A stretch of DNA of 19,757 nucleotides from Flavobacterium sp. CBA20B-1 (GCF_028473145.1 NZ_CP092372.1:1-19757), one strand, 5' to 3'; shown: positions 1-9,264, counted from the first letter of the stretch. Program-made: numbers and translations. The notes: generated by a model not told the origin, from the sequence alone.

Positions 1-135
1 ATGCCTATCACCTTCTGTCCTGATAAAAAAAATAAACCAATGCTTAAGCCACAAAAAATAGAAACGGACTTTTCCGAGGTTTTAAAGGTTATTAAAGACC
101 TCATTTCAGGTGTTGTAAAAAAAAGAATTAAATAA
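1..135 (+). CDS. small phage protein, possibly 5'-truncated
   Basis: An open frame runs from an ATG at the first base of the window to TAA at 133-135, giving 44 residues. It starts MPITFCPDKKNK and has an amphipathic C-terminal half ending in a lysine-rich tail (VVKKRIK). I do not recognise it. It ends 8 bases before the next gene on the same strand, so it probably belongs to the tail operon. Because the window begins at this codon, the real start could lie further upstream and this could be the C-terminus of a larger protein. Confidence 0.45.
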   Translation: MPITFCPDKKNKPMLKPQKIETDFSEVLKVIKDLISGVVKKRIK

Positions 136-143
136 AAATTATT

Positions 144-944
144 ATGACGAAAAACAATTTAAGCTTCTTTGATAAAGATTTATATGGAGCATTTCAAGAA
201 GTAATTAAGGGTAAAATAAAAATGGCCTCTGAAGTAAAAAAAGCTTATCAAACTTTAGAGTTAGAGAAGTTTGATAATTCAATTTGGAAACTCATCAAAA
301 GTAATAATCTGGTTTTTATTCGTAAAACTCTAAGATCTAAAGCTGAGAATATAATTAAAGATACTGGTATAAAGCATGAAACTTTAATAAATACACTTCT
401 TGTTGATTTTGATAAAAAGCTTACGGTTTTTACTGAATCAGTAAGGGGGTATAAAAATTTAGTTCGCGTTGATTATAAAATTGAATTTCCTAATAATTTC
501 ATTGAATTCAATGACGAATTTCAAGAGTTTACATACAATGATAAAATTGTAAAAGAATGGTGGTGTACTCAAAAACTTGAAGAAAGTCGTGAGATAGAGC
601 TTTATCAATCTTCTGTTACTCTACTAGAACAGATAAAAAAATACAAGAAAAATGTTGGTAAACAAGGTATTTCTGCCTTGGGTTTTAAGCAAATATATGA
701 GCATGTTTTCAAAAATATTTTTACCGATAATGATATCAACGAATCTTTTGAAATTGAAGTGAAGCGTATTAAAGAGGTTTTTTCTAATGAAGAAAGAATA
801 AATGATCATAAAAACGCAACAAAAGCATCGATAGCTGCAGAACAAAAGTTCCAAAAGGAAATGAAAGACAAGGCTCCGAAAATTAAGTATCGAGATCCGG
901 AAATAATGCAGGATGGCACTCCATTCTTTAAAATAGGCGAATAG
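144..944 (+). CDS. hypothetical phage protein upstream of the tape measure gene
   Basis: This 266-residue soluble protein is rich in lysine and glutamate, with no signal peptide or membrane segment. I do not recognise a domain. It lies two genes before the tape measure gene, where many long-tailed phages encode tail tube or tail assembly chaperone proteins. A tail assembly role is therefore plausible, but rests on position alone. The start is an ATG preceded by AAAATTATT, a leader style repeated before other genes here. Its TAG stop overlaps the GTG start of the next gene by one base (TAGTG), so the two are probably translationally coupled. I saw no obvious slippery heptamer at the junction, so the programmed frameshift typical of tail chaperone pairs is not supported. 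Confidence 0.7.
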   Translation: MTKNNLSFFDKDLYGAFQEVIKGKIKMASEVKKAYQTLELEKFDNSIWKLIKSNNLVFIRKTLRSKAENIIKDTGIKHETLINTLLVDFDKKLTVFTESVRGYKNLVRVDYKIEFPNNFIEFNDEFQEFTYNDKIVKEWWCTQKLEESREIELYQSSVTLLEQIKKYKKNVGKQGISALGFKQIYEHVFKNIFTDNDINESFEIEVKRIKEVFSNEERINDHKNATKASIAAEQKFQKEMKDKAPKIKYRDPEIMQDGTPFFKIGE

Positions 945-1597
945 TGATATATGATAGTTTAGATACACTACCTGTTCTTACTTTTTATAAAGTTGGTAGT
1001 ACTGGGAATTTAGGTTTGCTTCAGAACAAAGTAAAGCGTAAAGATAGACTTAGTGAATTTGATTTAATGCATTTGTTTACCAGGATGCAAAAAGAGTTTA
1101 CTGAAATATTGAATAATTTATCAATTAAAAGCGATGATAATTCGCGTTTTCATCTTATCGCTATATATGAGTACCATGAAGCAAAGCAGAAAATAGGCTT
1201 TATGGCCATTGAGCTGCTTAAGATCGAAGTTAACCAAGATGCTATTGACTTTTTAGAATCTGAAGGTTTTAAAGTTGATTTAGAAAATACTGAAAGATAT
1301 TATAAAAGCCTGGAATCAATATTCAGAAAATTGGAACTTATTAATTCTAAAAAAAAGGCCATGATATCTTCTAGTCCAAAACTTAAAGAGTATGTGGAAT
1401 CTAAATTAAAAGATCCTGAATACTTGGAAAATGAAACTTCACAAATCATTAAAACGTTAATTGCTTTTTCTGAAATTCTTAATATTCAGATTAACATACA
1501 AAAAGTTTCTTGTGCTGAATACTTGGTTTACTATGATTTGGTGAGTAAAAAGATTGAACAAGAAAAAAAGAATAATCAAACAGCTAAAAATGATTAA
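944..1597 (+). CDS. hypothetical phage tail-region protein (GTG start)
   Basis: This is a 217-residue protein. The start is GTG, directly overlapping the previous stop. The nearby ATG at 951 is out of frame and runs into a stop at once, and the next in-frame ATG would remove about 40 residues, so GTG is preferred. The protein looks soluble and mixed alpha/beta (for example RFHLIAIYEYHEAKQKIGFMAIELLKI), with a lysine-rich C-terminus. I do not recognise a family. It ends two bases before the tape measure gene, so it is surely in the same operon. The position fits a tail completion or tail assembly chaperone protein, but no motif confirms this. Confidence 0.7.
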   Translation: MIYDSLDTLPVLTFYKVGSTGNLGLLQNKVKRKDRLSEFDLMHLFTRMQKEFTEILNNLSIKSDDNSRFHLIAIYEYHEAKQKIGFMAIELLKIEVNQDAIDFLESEGFKVDLENTERYYKSLESIFRKLELINSKKKAMISSSPKLKEYVESKLKDPEYLENETSQIIKTLIAFSEILNIQINIQKVSCAEYLVYYDLVSKKIEQEKKNNQTAKND

Positions 1598-1599
1598 TT

Positions 1600-4500
1600 A
1601 TGGCATCAGGTGAAGGTGTTATTACACGAAAAGATATAATTACGGATGACGCTCTAGCATTCGGAACATTATTGGCAGAACAAGCTGAAATATCGATCAA
1701 AAAGGTAGAGGAGTTAAAAAGAGTATTCAAAGAGCTTAAAAACATCCCTAAAGATGTAAAAAACGCTTCAGATTATAAAGATTTAAGCGTTACGCTAGAA
1801 AAGAATATAAAACTATCCAATAAATACATTCAAGTCCTTAAAGAGCAAATTAAGCTAGAGCAAACAATGGATAGAATGAAAAAAAGTTCCATTGCAAATG
1901 AAAAATCTGAAACGAAAGCTAAAATTGACAATGCAAATGCAACTAGAGCTGCAGAAAAAGCAACAAATACTTATGTTCAAAAAGTTTTAAATACCAGTTC
2001 AAGCATAGCTAAGCAGAAAGACAAAGAAACTGAAAACGACACAAAAAATACTCGTAAAAAGATACAAAACTCTTTGGATTTTTCCCAGGCTATGGAAAAG
2101 CAAAAACAACAGATAATTGAGGCTGCTAAAAAAGAATCAGAAGCAGCTCAAAAATCCGCAGATGTAGTAGCTAAATCTAACGAAAAAAAGAGAATATCTG
2201 ATATTCAGTTACAAAAAGCTAGAGAAAAAGCTTTTGATGACTATGAAAAAAAGCTTCAAAAAGAAGCAGTAGCTCAAGAAAAACTTTCAAATGTTTACAA
2301 CAAAGTGCAGTTGAAAATAAATGGAATGACTGCTACTTATAATAATATTGCTGCTAAAAAAGAATTAGGTTTAAAACTCACAACTCAAGAGGAATCTCAA
2401 TTAGCTAGTTTGGAAAAGCGTTTATTAAAATATAATGATGTTTTAAAACGTGTTGATGCGCAAATCGGAAAGCACCAGAGAAATGTTGGTAATTACAAGA
2501 GCGGTTGGGATGGTTTAGGCAATTCAATAAACCAAATTACAAGGGAAATGCCAGCTTTTGCTGTTTCTGCTCAAACCGGATTTTTAGCGTTATCTAATAA
2601 CATACCGATGTTAGCTGATGAAATTCAAAGAGTTTCTAAGAACGTAAAGGAATTGCGCGCGCAAGGGCAGCAAGTTCCGGGCGTAATGTCGCAAATATTA
2701 TCATCATTTTTAAGTTGGCAGACCGCTTTGTCTGTTGGGGTTACCCTGGTTACTTTGTACGGTAAAGAGATAGGGGAATTTTTTAAAGAAGTGTTTAGAG
2801 GGAATAAAGTTATTGCTTCATCGGCTAAATTATTAGAAACTTACAACAAAACTCTGAAAGATGGAGATTATGAAAAAGCATATACTGATGTCGCGAAAGT
2901 TGCTATTTCATTTGAGCAAGCGCGAAAAGGTGTAATTTCTAAAAAAGATGCTTTGAAGGTTTATAATTCTGTTTTAGGTGATGTAATGGGTAAAACCAAT
3001 GATTTTGCTAAAGCTGAAAACACCTTAAACAACCAAGCACGGAATTATGTAGAAGCTACAATGGCAAAAGCTCAGGCAAACATCTTGCTAAGTGAAAGTG
3101 CGCAATTAGCCGCTGAAAATGTTGAACTTCAAGGGAAAAAAGAGGTTACTTGGGGTGAACAATTAAAGGCTTACTTACAATCAGGAGGGCCTTTTAGTAA
3201 GTTTGTAGATCCTTTTAATGAAAAAATTTCAGAAAACCGTACTAAAAAAATCAAAGAAAATACAGAGCAGATTAATGCTAATAGAAAAGCGGCTGAGGAA
3301 TTAGTTAAAAAATTCCAAGAATTGTCTAAGAGTTTAAACATGGGTAATTTGTTTGGGGATGATCTAGACGAAAAGAAAGGTAAAACTCCTGAACAATTAG
3401 AAAAAGAACGACTTGAAGCATTGAAAAAAGCTTTTGAAGATGAAATCGATTTAAGGATACAGGCAGCTAATCAGCAAGCTGATATTAACAAACGAATTTC
3501 TCAAGACGAAAAGTCTTTGTTTGAGAACAGACTTTCCGCTCTATCCGCATACGAAGAAGAAAGCGAGAATGCCTTAAGATTAGAAGCGGAAAAGAAAATA
3601 AAATCTCTTTCAAACTTTTCTAAAGAATACAAAGCTTTAACTGATGACGAAATACAAACTTATTTAAAACAGGAAGGGGATCTTTCAAAGCTTAAAGATG
3701 ATCAGATTTTAATTTTCAAAGAGTACTATTTTGAATTAAAAAAACTTCGTGAAGAAAACAAGGAGAATCTTCAAAAGAATGCTGAAATAGAAGCTAAAAT
3801 TATAGCAGCTAACACAGCCGCTGTAATCTCTGGCGGAGATATAAGAAGACTTGAAGAACTAACCAAAATTGAAGAAGAATTTAGAAAACTAACTTTTAAA
3901 AACAATTCAGAACGCATTAAAGCTGTAGAGAAGCGTGAGAAAGAAATTCTAGCTGTTAATAGAAAGTACGATAAAATCACTTTAGAGGAACAAATCAAGC
4001 AAATGATCAAAACCCTTGAAATTTTAGGCTTGGAAGGTGAGAAAATAATTGAATTAAAAAAGAAACTTGCTGAACTTCAAAATCAATCTGTCAAAACAGA
4101 TAATGAAAACAAAAATACAGATGCAGAAGACGAAATAAAAAAAGAAAAAGAAAAGCTAGAAAAACTAAAAAAATATTTAACCGAATTTTCAGATGGTTTT
4201 GCTTCATCAACAGGAATAAGCAGTAAGGTTGTAGAAGATTTCATAATGACCGCTGTAGATCAGTTTTCAACACTTGAAGAAAAAATAAAAGCAACTTTTA
4301 TGTTTATGAAAGAATTTTCTAATTCTTTTTACCAACAAAGAATTGAAGAAATTCAAGATGAAATAGACCTTATTCAAGAAAAAAATGATAGAGAATTAGA
4401 AAGTTTTACAGGTACAGAAAAAGAAAAGGAACGTTTAAGAATTAGATTTCGCGCAGAGGAGCAAAAACTTGAAGAGAAAAAGAGGAAAGAAAAAGTAAAG

Positions 4501-5064
4501 CAAGCAAATTTGGACAAAGCTTTTTCAATCGCTCAGACAATATGGGCTACTGCGCAAGCAATAATGCAAGCTTATGCTCAATTAGGGCCTATAGGGGGTA
4601 AAATCGCTTCGATATTTGTAGGTGCTTTAGGAGCTGTTCAAATTGCGGCTATTTCAAGTGCTAAAATACCAAAATATAAAATGGGGCGTGAAGGCGGTCC
4701 GGAAGAAATAGCGATTGTTGGTGATGGTGGTGTGCATGAGGTTATTGAGCATAAAGATGGATCTGCATACATGACACCTAACACCGATACTTTAGTAAAA
4801 CTTGAACAAGGTGATACGGTTCATAAATCTGTAGAAGATTATCAAAAATCCTTGCAAAAATCAATGATTAACAAAATGAGTAAAGACACAGAAAAGTATC
4901 TTGACCAGACGAGAAGAGATTCTATTCTTCAAGATAAAATTGAAGAAAACACTAGGGAAATAAAAGCTTTACACGCTACGATGAAAAGAAAAAAGATGGC
5001 TACAACAGTAAATGTTCCTAAAATAGATTTTGAATACGCTCAATGGCTTAGTAAAAACAGATAA
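1600..5064 (+). CDS. phage tail tape measure protein
   Basis: At 1154 residues this is the longest gene in the window. It has the build of a tape measure protein: long lysine/glutamate-rich coiled-coil stretches (about residues 1-300 and 590-980), a hydrophobic middle segment (about 370-390) and a glycine/alanine-rich hydrophobic segment near the C-terminus (about 980-1025). The segment at about 306-340, with GLGNSINQITREMPAFAVSA followed by a stretch containing LSNNIPMLADEI, is a pattern I associate with tape measure proteins of Bacteroidota phages. Such proteins set tail length and line the tail tube. At the usual 0.15 nm per residue the tail would be about 170 nm, implying a long-tailed (siphovirus-like or myovirus-like) particle. 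The start is an ATG preceded by TTAATT, two bases after the previous stop. Confidence 0.88.
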   Translation: MASGEGVITRKDIITDDALAFGTLLAEQAEISIKKVEELKRVFKELKNIPKDVKNASDYKDLSVTLEKNIKLSNKYIQVLKEQIKLEQTMDRMKKSSIANEKSETKAKIDNANATRAAEKATNTYVQKVLNTSSSIAKQKDKETENDTKNTRKKIQNSLDFSQAMEKQKQQIIEAAKKESEAAQKSADVVAKSNEKKRISDIQLQKAREKAFDDYEKKLQKEAVAQEKLSNVYNKVQLKINGMTATYNNIAAKKELGLKLTTQEESQLASLEKRLLKYNDVLKRVDAQIGKHQRNVGNYKSGWDGLGNSINQITREMPAFAVSAQTGFLALSNNIPMLADEIQRVSKNVKELRAQGQQVPGVMSQILSSFLSWQTALSVGVTLVTLYGKEIGEFFKEVFRGNKVIASSAKLLETYNKTLKDGDYEKAYTDVAKVAISFEQARKGVISKKDALKVYNSVLGDVMGKTNDFAKAENTLNNQARNYVEATMAKAQANILLSESAQLAAENVELQGKKEVTWGEQLKAYLQSGGPFSKFVDPFNEKISENRTKKIKENTEQINANRKAAEELVKKFQELSKSLNMGNLFGDDLDEKKGKTPEQLEKERLEALKKAFEDEIDLRIQAANQQADINKRISQDEKSLFENRLSALSAYEEESENALRLEAEKKIKSLSNFSKEYKALTDDEIQTYLKQEGDLSKLKDDQILIFKEYYFELKKLREENKENLQKNAEIEAKIIAANTAAVISGGDIRRLEELTKIEEEFRKLTFKNNSERIKAVEKREKEILAVNRKYDKITLEEQIKQMIKTLEILGLEGEKIIELKKKLAELQNQSVKTDNENKNTDAEDEIKKEKEKLEKLKKYLTEFSDGFASSTGISSKVVEDFIMTAVDQFSTLEEKIKATFMFMKEFSNSFYQQRIEEIQDEIDLIQEKNDRELESFTGTEKEKERLRIRFRAEEQKLEEKKRKEKVKQANLDKAFSIAQTIWATAQAIMQAYAQLGPIGGKIASIFVGALGAVQIAAISSAKIPKYKMGREGGPEEIAIVGDGGVHEVIEHKDGSAYMTPNTDTLVKLEQGDTVHKSVEDYQKSLQKSMINKMSKDTEKYLDQTRRDSILQDKIEENTREIKALHATMKRKKMATTVNVPKIDFEYAQWLSKNR

Positions 5065-5066
5065 TT

Positions 5067-7316
5067 ATGGCAACTAACATATTTACAGAATATTCAGACC
5101 GTGTGCGCTACTTTCTAAGTAGTAAAAGTTTAGGCACTATTCAAATACCAGAGCCTATTGGTTGGGATGAAGATGAAAAAGAATTTGGCAGAAATGAAGA
5201 TAAATCTGGGGTATTCAGAAACCTTTCTAATTCTCTTAAATTTATTAAAGAAGCAAAAGATTTTATTGAAATAGTTAGACTAACCGATGGCATAAACGCA
5301 GAAATTCGGTTAACAAAAGAAAGCAAGAATGACCAAACAGATGTTTGGGAAACTGCTTATACAGGCTATTTAGATTTATCAACTAGAGGGGTTGAAAACA
5401 ATCAATTAAGTTTAAGATTCAATTCTGGTGGTTTGGATTCGATTTTAAAAGCAAGAGAGGGTGAAGATGTAGAAATAGACCGAAAAGACACAATAGACGG
5501 CAAAGTGATTGATTCCTTAAAAACCGTAAATGTTGAATTGAATGGGCGTAGGATATTTCTAGAGTCAACGTGGAAAGCTGCGCCAATGACGTATCAGAAA
5601 GAATTGCTTATTAAGAGTACAGCCGGAGAAAAAAGATATTTATCTAATACTTTACCATTTGATATTGATAAAAAATCACACGAAGAAGCAAACCCAACTT
5701 TTGACGGTTCAGATGGGAATGAGCACATTGGGCAATCAACAATGATGCTTTTATCAAACATTGATAGAACTAGAAAATTTAAAGTAAAAGTTAGCGATTT
5801 AAAAGTTTTGCTCTTTACAAACCAATCATGGGAAGTAGATAACGGTTATGCTTCTATTTCTTTGGTAGTGTATGCAAATGGTTCTAATTTCGACAGAACT
5901 GGAAACGTTAATGATATTTGGAGGTTTGATTTTTCTGGAAAGGATCCAATATATTCTGGAAATATATTTGTTGATGAAAAAACATTCGATATCACACTAA
6001 ATCAAGGTGAAAGCTTAGGTTTAGAGGTGATGATATATTCAGATTTCAAATCTGATATATTGGGTGGTTGGGGTAGAACATATAAACGTAATTTGTTTTA
6101 CACATTAAAATCAGGCACTATCAAAATCCAAGAGGATTCTGAATTTAAAAAAACGGCATGTAAGGCCGTAAAACCTTTTGAATTAGCAAATAGACTTGTT
6201 GAAATTATAACCGGCAGGAAAAACGCTGTTAAATCAGAGATTCTTCAATCTGGAAAATGGAAAAATCTTCTGATAACACATGGTTTTTGGATTCGTGGTT
6301 TTAGTAGAGATGTTGATGCAAGTCTTCCAGAAGAAGATCGTAAATTCAAACCATTAACTACGAATTTCAAAGATTTTACACAGTCTTTAATGGCTGTGGC
6401 AAATATTGGCGTAGGTATTGAAAAAATAGGAGCAAGGGAATATGTAGTGATAGAGGATTTAAAATATTTCTACAATAGAAACACAACTATAAAACTACCA
6501 AACAAAATCACCAAAATAAAACGTTCAACAGATCCAACTAGTTTTTACAAAAGTATTGAAATTGGTTTTGAAAAAGGAGGGGAGTATGAAGAGGCCATGG
6601 GATTGGATGAATACAACATTCGCAATTCCTATACAACTTGCATTCACCGCGTGGAAAATAAATACACCAAGCTTTCAAAATATCGGGCAGATACGTACGG
6701 AATGGAGTTTGCAAGACGAAAGCCTTATTTTGACTATCCTACCGAAGATACCAGTTACGATCAAGATATTTTCTTCATAGATTGTAAAGATGAGCCGAAA
6801 ACAGTAACATTTCCAACATGGCCATTTAGGGGAGCGACCAAAACCCTTGAAAGCTATATACCGCGTTTGTGGAATGATGATTTTAACCAAATGCCAACAG
6901 GTGTATTTTCGCCTGAAACAGCATTTAATTTACGCATCACGCCTTTTAATTCCATGTTAAGGCACGGATGGAACATTTCAGCAGGACTTACTGTTTATCC
7001 GTTTCAAAAAATAAAATATTCAAGCTCAAAAGGAAATAGCAGTTTGGTTACTTTATATGCTGAAAATGGGGAGATAGAGAATGTAAAACTTGAAAAACCA
7101 AGATTTGAACCTGAAATTATTGAATTTGAACACATCTGTAATGATGAGATAATGAAAATGGTTGAAGGTAGAAGCAATATCCTTGGTAAGGAAATTAGAA
7201 ATTGCTATGGCCTTGTGGAATTTATCAATGAGAATGGAGAGATAGAAAAAGGTTATTTATTGGCATTAAAACCAAATGGAGCCGGAAATTTTAAACTGTT
7301 ACAGTATAAATTGTAA
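5067..7316 (+). CDS. putative distal tail or baseplate protein
   Basis: This 749-residue protein begins two bases after the tape measure gene, with the same TAATTATG-type start. It is rich in predicted beta structure and has no signal peptide or membrane helix. In long-tailed phages the gene after the tape measure usually encodes distal tail, hub or baseplate proteins, and large proteins of this kind follow the tape measure gene in Bacteroidota phages. The C-terminus (LVEFINENGEIEKGYLLALK) looks like a compact beta domain. I see no peptidase, lysozyme or carbohydrate-binding motif. The tail operon ends here: the next 84 bases hold an operator-promoter and no gene. The tail assignment is fairly safe; the exact tail role is not. 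Confidence 0.7.
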   Translation: MATNIFTEYSDRVRYFLSSKSLGTIQIPEPIGWDEDEKEFGRNEDKSGVFRNLSNSLKFIKEAKDFIEIVRLTDGINAEIRLTKESKNDQTDVWETAYTGYLDLSTRGVENNQLSLRFNSGGLDSILKAREGEDVEIDRKDTIDGKVIDSLKTVNVELNGRRIFLESTWKAAPMTYQKELLIKSTAGEKRYLSNTLPFDIDKKSHEEANPTFDGSDGNEHIGQSTMMLLSNIDRTRKFKVKVSDLKVLLFTNQSWEVDNGYASISLVVYANGSNFDRTGNVNDIWRFDFSGKDPIYSGNIFVDEKTFDITLNQGESLGLEVMIYSDFKSDILGGWGRTYKRNLFYTLKSGTIKIQEDSEFKKTACKAVKPFELANRLVEIITGRKNAVKSEILQSGKWKNLLITHGFWIRGFSRDVDASLPEEDRKFKPLTTNFKDFTQSLMAVANIGVGIEKIGAREYVVIEDLKYFYNRNTTIKLPNKITKIKRSTDPTSFYKSIEIGFEKGGEYEEAMGLDEYNIRNSYTTCIHRVENKYTKLSKYRADTYGMEFARRKPYFDYPTEDTSYDQDIFFIDCKDEPKTVTFPTWPFRGATKTLESYIPRLWNDDFNQMPTGVFSPETAFNLRITPFNSMLRHGWNISAGLTVYPFQKIKYSSSKGNSSLVTLYAENGEIENVKLEKPRFEPEIIEFEHICNDEIMKMVEGRSNILGKEIRNCYGLVEFINENGEIEKGYLLALKPNGAGNFKLLQYKL

Positions 7317-7332
7317 TTAACATATTTTTAAC

Positions 7333-7373
7333 GTTTACAATGTAAACAATGTAAACAAAGTTTACTATTTTTG
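7333..7373 (+). promoter_or_regulatory. promoter with clustered GTAAAC-type operators
   Basis: Two overlapping-type palindromes lie here: GTTTACAATGTAAAC (7333-7347) and GTAAACAAAGTTTAC (7351-7365). They are followed at once by TATTTTTG (7366-7373), an exact match to the Bacteroidota -7 element TAnnTTTG. Transcription would start near 7380 and serve the 7401 gene and those after it. The second palindrome differs at one base from the reverse complement of the operator found at 11954, 17086 and 17113. A bound repressor would cover the -33 region and abut the -7 element. Confidence 0.75.
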
Positions 7374-7400
7374 AAATAGAAATTTTAAACATCTTAAATC

Positions 7401-7916
7401 ATGAAACGTATTAGCTACAATTTAAAAAATCAATTAGAAAGAAAAGTATCGATTGAAATTCCTTTTTATCAACTATTCATTGACATGAGTATTACTTTGA
7501 CCAATATTTCTCATTTGAATGATTTTTTATTAAGAATTGGATCCGAATGTATTAATATATCCCCTATCCAACTGCTGCAAGATAAATTTATTAAAGGTGA
7601 GTCTGTTACTCAAATGGAGTTTGAAGATTATGAGAATATTTATCAAAAAACTTGTGATGTATATGAGAGTTTCTACTCTATAAATTGCTTGAAAGGCGTT
7701 GATATGTTTGTCAGTTGTTATTATGAAATGGCGGTGCTTGGGTGTTTAAATAAGCAAAATATAAAATTGCTATCATTTTTAAAAGAAGGGGAAATCGATG
7801 AGTTAGAATCAAAATATTTTGATTTTAGAGCAGAGTACTTTCAAAGCAAAATATCCTTCCCTAAGTTTTTAAAGCAAGTTGAAAAATTATTAAAAATTGC
7901 AGTAAATGGCGGATAA
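7401..7916 (+). CDS. hypothetical protein, first gene of an operator-controlled operon
   Basis: This is a 171-residue soluble protein, apparently mostly helical, with several cysteines and no signal peptide or transmembrane segment. I do not recognise a family. It is the first gene after the operator-promoter at 7333-7373, with a leader of about 20-25 bases. Its 3' end overlaps the next small gene by 11 bases, so it leads an operon of at least three overlapping genes (7401-8279) and perhaps a fourth (8293-8526). Sharing an operator with the primase, partition and recombinase promoters suggests it is expressed when the element leaves its repressed state. Its function is unknown. Confidence 0.75.
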   Translation: MKRISYNLKNQLERKVSIEIPFYQLFIDMSITLTNISHLNDFLLRIGSECINISPIQLLQDKFIKGESVTQMEFEDYENIYQKTCDVYESFYSINCLKGVDMFVSCYYEMAVLGCLNKQNIKLLSFLKEGEIDELESKYFDFRAEYFQSKISFPKFLKQVEKLLKIAVNGG

Positions 7917-8070
7917 TTCAGAATTCAAACACACTAAGCAATTTACAGAACGTAAGGAAGCTCTGAAGGTACTCGAAAAGGCTAAAAAATTAGAAGGTAA
8001 TCTAATTTCTAGCGGCCATAAATGGAGTAGAATAGATTCAAAAACAATAATATTAAAAAGTAAAAAATGA
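7906..8070 (+). CDS. small basic hypothetical protein, 54 residues
   Basis: An ATG at 7906 opens a 54-residue frame starting MADNSEFKHTKQFTERKEAL and ending KSKK. It overlaps the previous gene by 11 bases, and its TGA overlaps the next start in an ATGA arrangement. This tight packing is typical of phage operons and supports a real gene. The protein is lysine-rich and charged, with a predicted helix over about residues 15-30 followed by a short beta-like segment (HKWSRIDSKTIIL). I do not recognise it. Confidence 0.6.
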   Translation: MADNSEFKHTKQFTERKEALKVLEKAKKLEGNLISSGHKWSRIDSKTIILKSKK

Positions 8071-8279
8071 AACAAGGTCTGAATATTCAGAACCTTAACC
8101 TAATTCAACTTAAAAACCTATCCTTGATATTAAAATGCTCTCCAAATAATATAAAAGAGATCATAGCTAAAGGATTCATTTTTCTTTTTTCAGAAAATGA
8201 ATCCTGGGTGTTTCGTAAAAATCAAACAGATACCATACATGATTCTTTCAGGGATTGGTACAAACATGTAAAATTTTAA
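8067..8279 (+). CDS. small hypothetical protein, 70 residues
   Basis: This 70-residue frame starts at the ATG of an ATGA overlap with the preceding gene. The sequence has a leucine/isoleucine-rich N-terminal half (LNLIQLKNLSLILKCSPNNI) that could form two helices, and an aromatic, charged C-terminus ending DWYKHVKF. It has no signal peptide and no segment long enough to be a convincing membrane helix. I do not recognise it. Co-transcription with the 7401 gene is very likely. Confidence 0.6.
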   Translation: MKQGLNIQNLNLIQLKNLSLILKCSPNNIKEIIAKGFIFLFSENESWVFRKNQTDTIHDSFRDWYKHVKF

Positions 8280-8292
8280 ATTATATACAATT

Positions 8293-8526
8293 ATGTCAGA
8301 ACAAACTAAAATTAAATTGATTGATACTTCAGAAGTATTAAAAAGCGCGCCAGATAACATTAAAAAAATGTTTGCTAACCGATTAAACCTTAATGAAGAT
8401 ATAGATTCTCAAATCGCTTCATTTGAGTCTGATGTGAATTTAGCTTCTGGTAAATCCAAAAGTGAGTCGAAAGGATCAGAAGATATTTCTGATTCTGATT
8501 TAGATCAAGTTATGAGAAGTATTTAA
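8293..8526 (+). CDS. small acidic hypothetical protein, 77 residues
   Basis: This 77-residue protein starts at an ATG preceded by ACAATT, 13 bases after the previous stop. It is acidic, with a serine-rich, probably disordered C-terminal third (ASGKSKSESKGSEDISDSD) ending in a short helix, LDQVMRSI. The N-terminal half (LIDTSEVLKSAPDNIKKMFA) is predicted helical. Its segment SAPDNIKK loosely resembles CSPNNIKE in the previous gene's product, which may be chance. I do not recognise a family. A strong hairpin (8534-8557) follows 8 bases after the stop. Confidence 0.6.
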   Translation: MSEQTKIKLIDTSEVLKSAPDNIKKMFANRLNLNEDIDSQIASFESDVNLASGKSKSESKGSEDISDSDLDQVMRSI

Positions 8527-8533
8527 AATAAAA

Positions 8534-8557
8534 AGGAACCTGTTGACGCAGGTTCCT
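8534..8557. terminator. perfect 9-bp hairpin after the small-gene operon
   Basis: AGGAACCTG (8534-8542) and CAGGTTCCT (8549-8557) form a perfect 9-bp stem with a 6-base loop. It starts 8 bases after the stop at 8526. On the + strand there is no T-run after the stem. On the - strand the stem is followed by TTTTTATTTT, so as an intrinsic terminator it would act best on leftward transcripts. It may still act as a 3' end or RNA-stabilising structure for the + operon. Confidence 0.55.
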
Positions 8558-8592
8558 AATATCAAATTTCATCCCTTTAAAATGAAAACTGA

Positions 8593-8748
8593 ATGATAAA
8601 CAAATTTAAACAATTATCACCGGCTACGAAAGAAGATGTTTTAAACGTAGCCTTACTTACAAGTTTTATTTTGGGTGTAATATCCCTAAAATCAATTGTA
8701 AAAATATTTTTAATGTACTCACAATTTTTAGAAAAAATATTTAATTAA
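8593..8748 (+). CDS. small single-span membrane protein, 51 residues
   Basis: An ATG at 8593 opens a 51-residue frame to the TAA at 8746-8748. It has a polar N-terminus (MINKFKQLSPATKEDV) and one hydrophobic stretch (about residues 18-40, LNVALLTSFILGVISL onward), then a short tail ending LEKIFN. It sits between the hairpin at 8534 and the gene at 8759, filling a gap that would otherwise be empty. A small membrane protein in a phage can be a holin, a superinfection-exclusion peptide or a toxin. Nothing here decides between these, and no endolysin is visible next to it. Confidence 0.5.
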   Translation: MINKFKQLSPATKEDVLNVALLTSFILGVISLKSIVKIFLMYSQFLEKIFN

Positions 8749-8758
8749 TCATTTTATA

Positions 8759-9235
8759 ATGAAAAAAGAAACATTATACAAAAGCCTACAAGAACGAAAT
8801 GCAGATCTGCAGGCTGAACTAGATAAAAACAATAAAGTTCTAAATGATATCGATTCTGGAGTTTTATTTTCTGAAGAAGAAAATACTTCTGATTATAAAT
8901 TTCAAATGTTTGAATTGAGCCCTAATAATTATGTTTTACACAAAGGAAAGCCATATCAATTAGACTCGCATGATATTTATAATTTAGATAGCACAGATTG
9001 CGACGATATAAAACCTATGTTACTAACTGATAATATTCTTAATTCTTATCAAATATTATCTTCTAGTGAGGATGAAACTAAATGCGATGTTTTTACATTT
9101 ATAGAAACTGAAAACGGTTTTTATCTTTCAGATCGAGAAGGGAATATATTAAGTAAACCACTGAAATATGTTCATCAATTTCAGAATTTATTTCAATCCC
9201 TTTATCTAAGAGAAATATATTTTATTTTTAATTAA
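8759..9235 (+). CDS. hypothetical protein of a Bacteroidota mobile-element type
   Basis: This is a 158-residue acidic protein. The N-terminus (about residues 1-30, LYKSLQERNADLQAELDKNN) is a probable coiled coil. The rest is beta-rich and contains VLHKGKPYQL, a KPMLLTDNIL segment, and a C-terminal region with KYVHQFQNLFQSL. These blocks recall small proteins common in Bacteroidota phages and islands, which end in a YVHQLQNLYFAL-type motif and have no known function; I make this match from memory. The gene stands alone, with the membrane-protein gene just upstream and a hairpin downstream (9265-9290). Confidence 0.65.
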   Translation: MKKETLYKSLQERNADLQAELDKNNKVLNDIDSGVLFSEEENTSDYKFQMFELSPNNYVLHKGKPYQLDSHDIYNLDSTDCDDIKPMLLTDNILNSYQILSSSEDETKCDVFTFIETENGFYLSDREGNILSKPLKYVHQFQNLFQSLYLREIYFIFN

Positions 9236-9264
9236 AATTGGCGTTTTAGCAATATAGAGTTTTT

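Noticed and set aside
900..960. Programmed frameshift joining the 266- and 217-residue proteins, as in tail chaperones
   Set aside because: The genes meet at TAGTG and I could not find a slippery heptamer near the junction.
624..968. Long - strand frame opposite the 144-944 gene
   Set aside because: It is a phenylalanine-rich shadow of a well-packed + gene, with no context on the - strand.
3771..4010. Frame on the - strand inside the tape measure gene
   Set aside because: It is the antisense of coiled-coil coding sequence; the serine/leucine richness is a by-product of lysine/glutamate codons.
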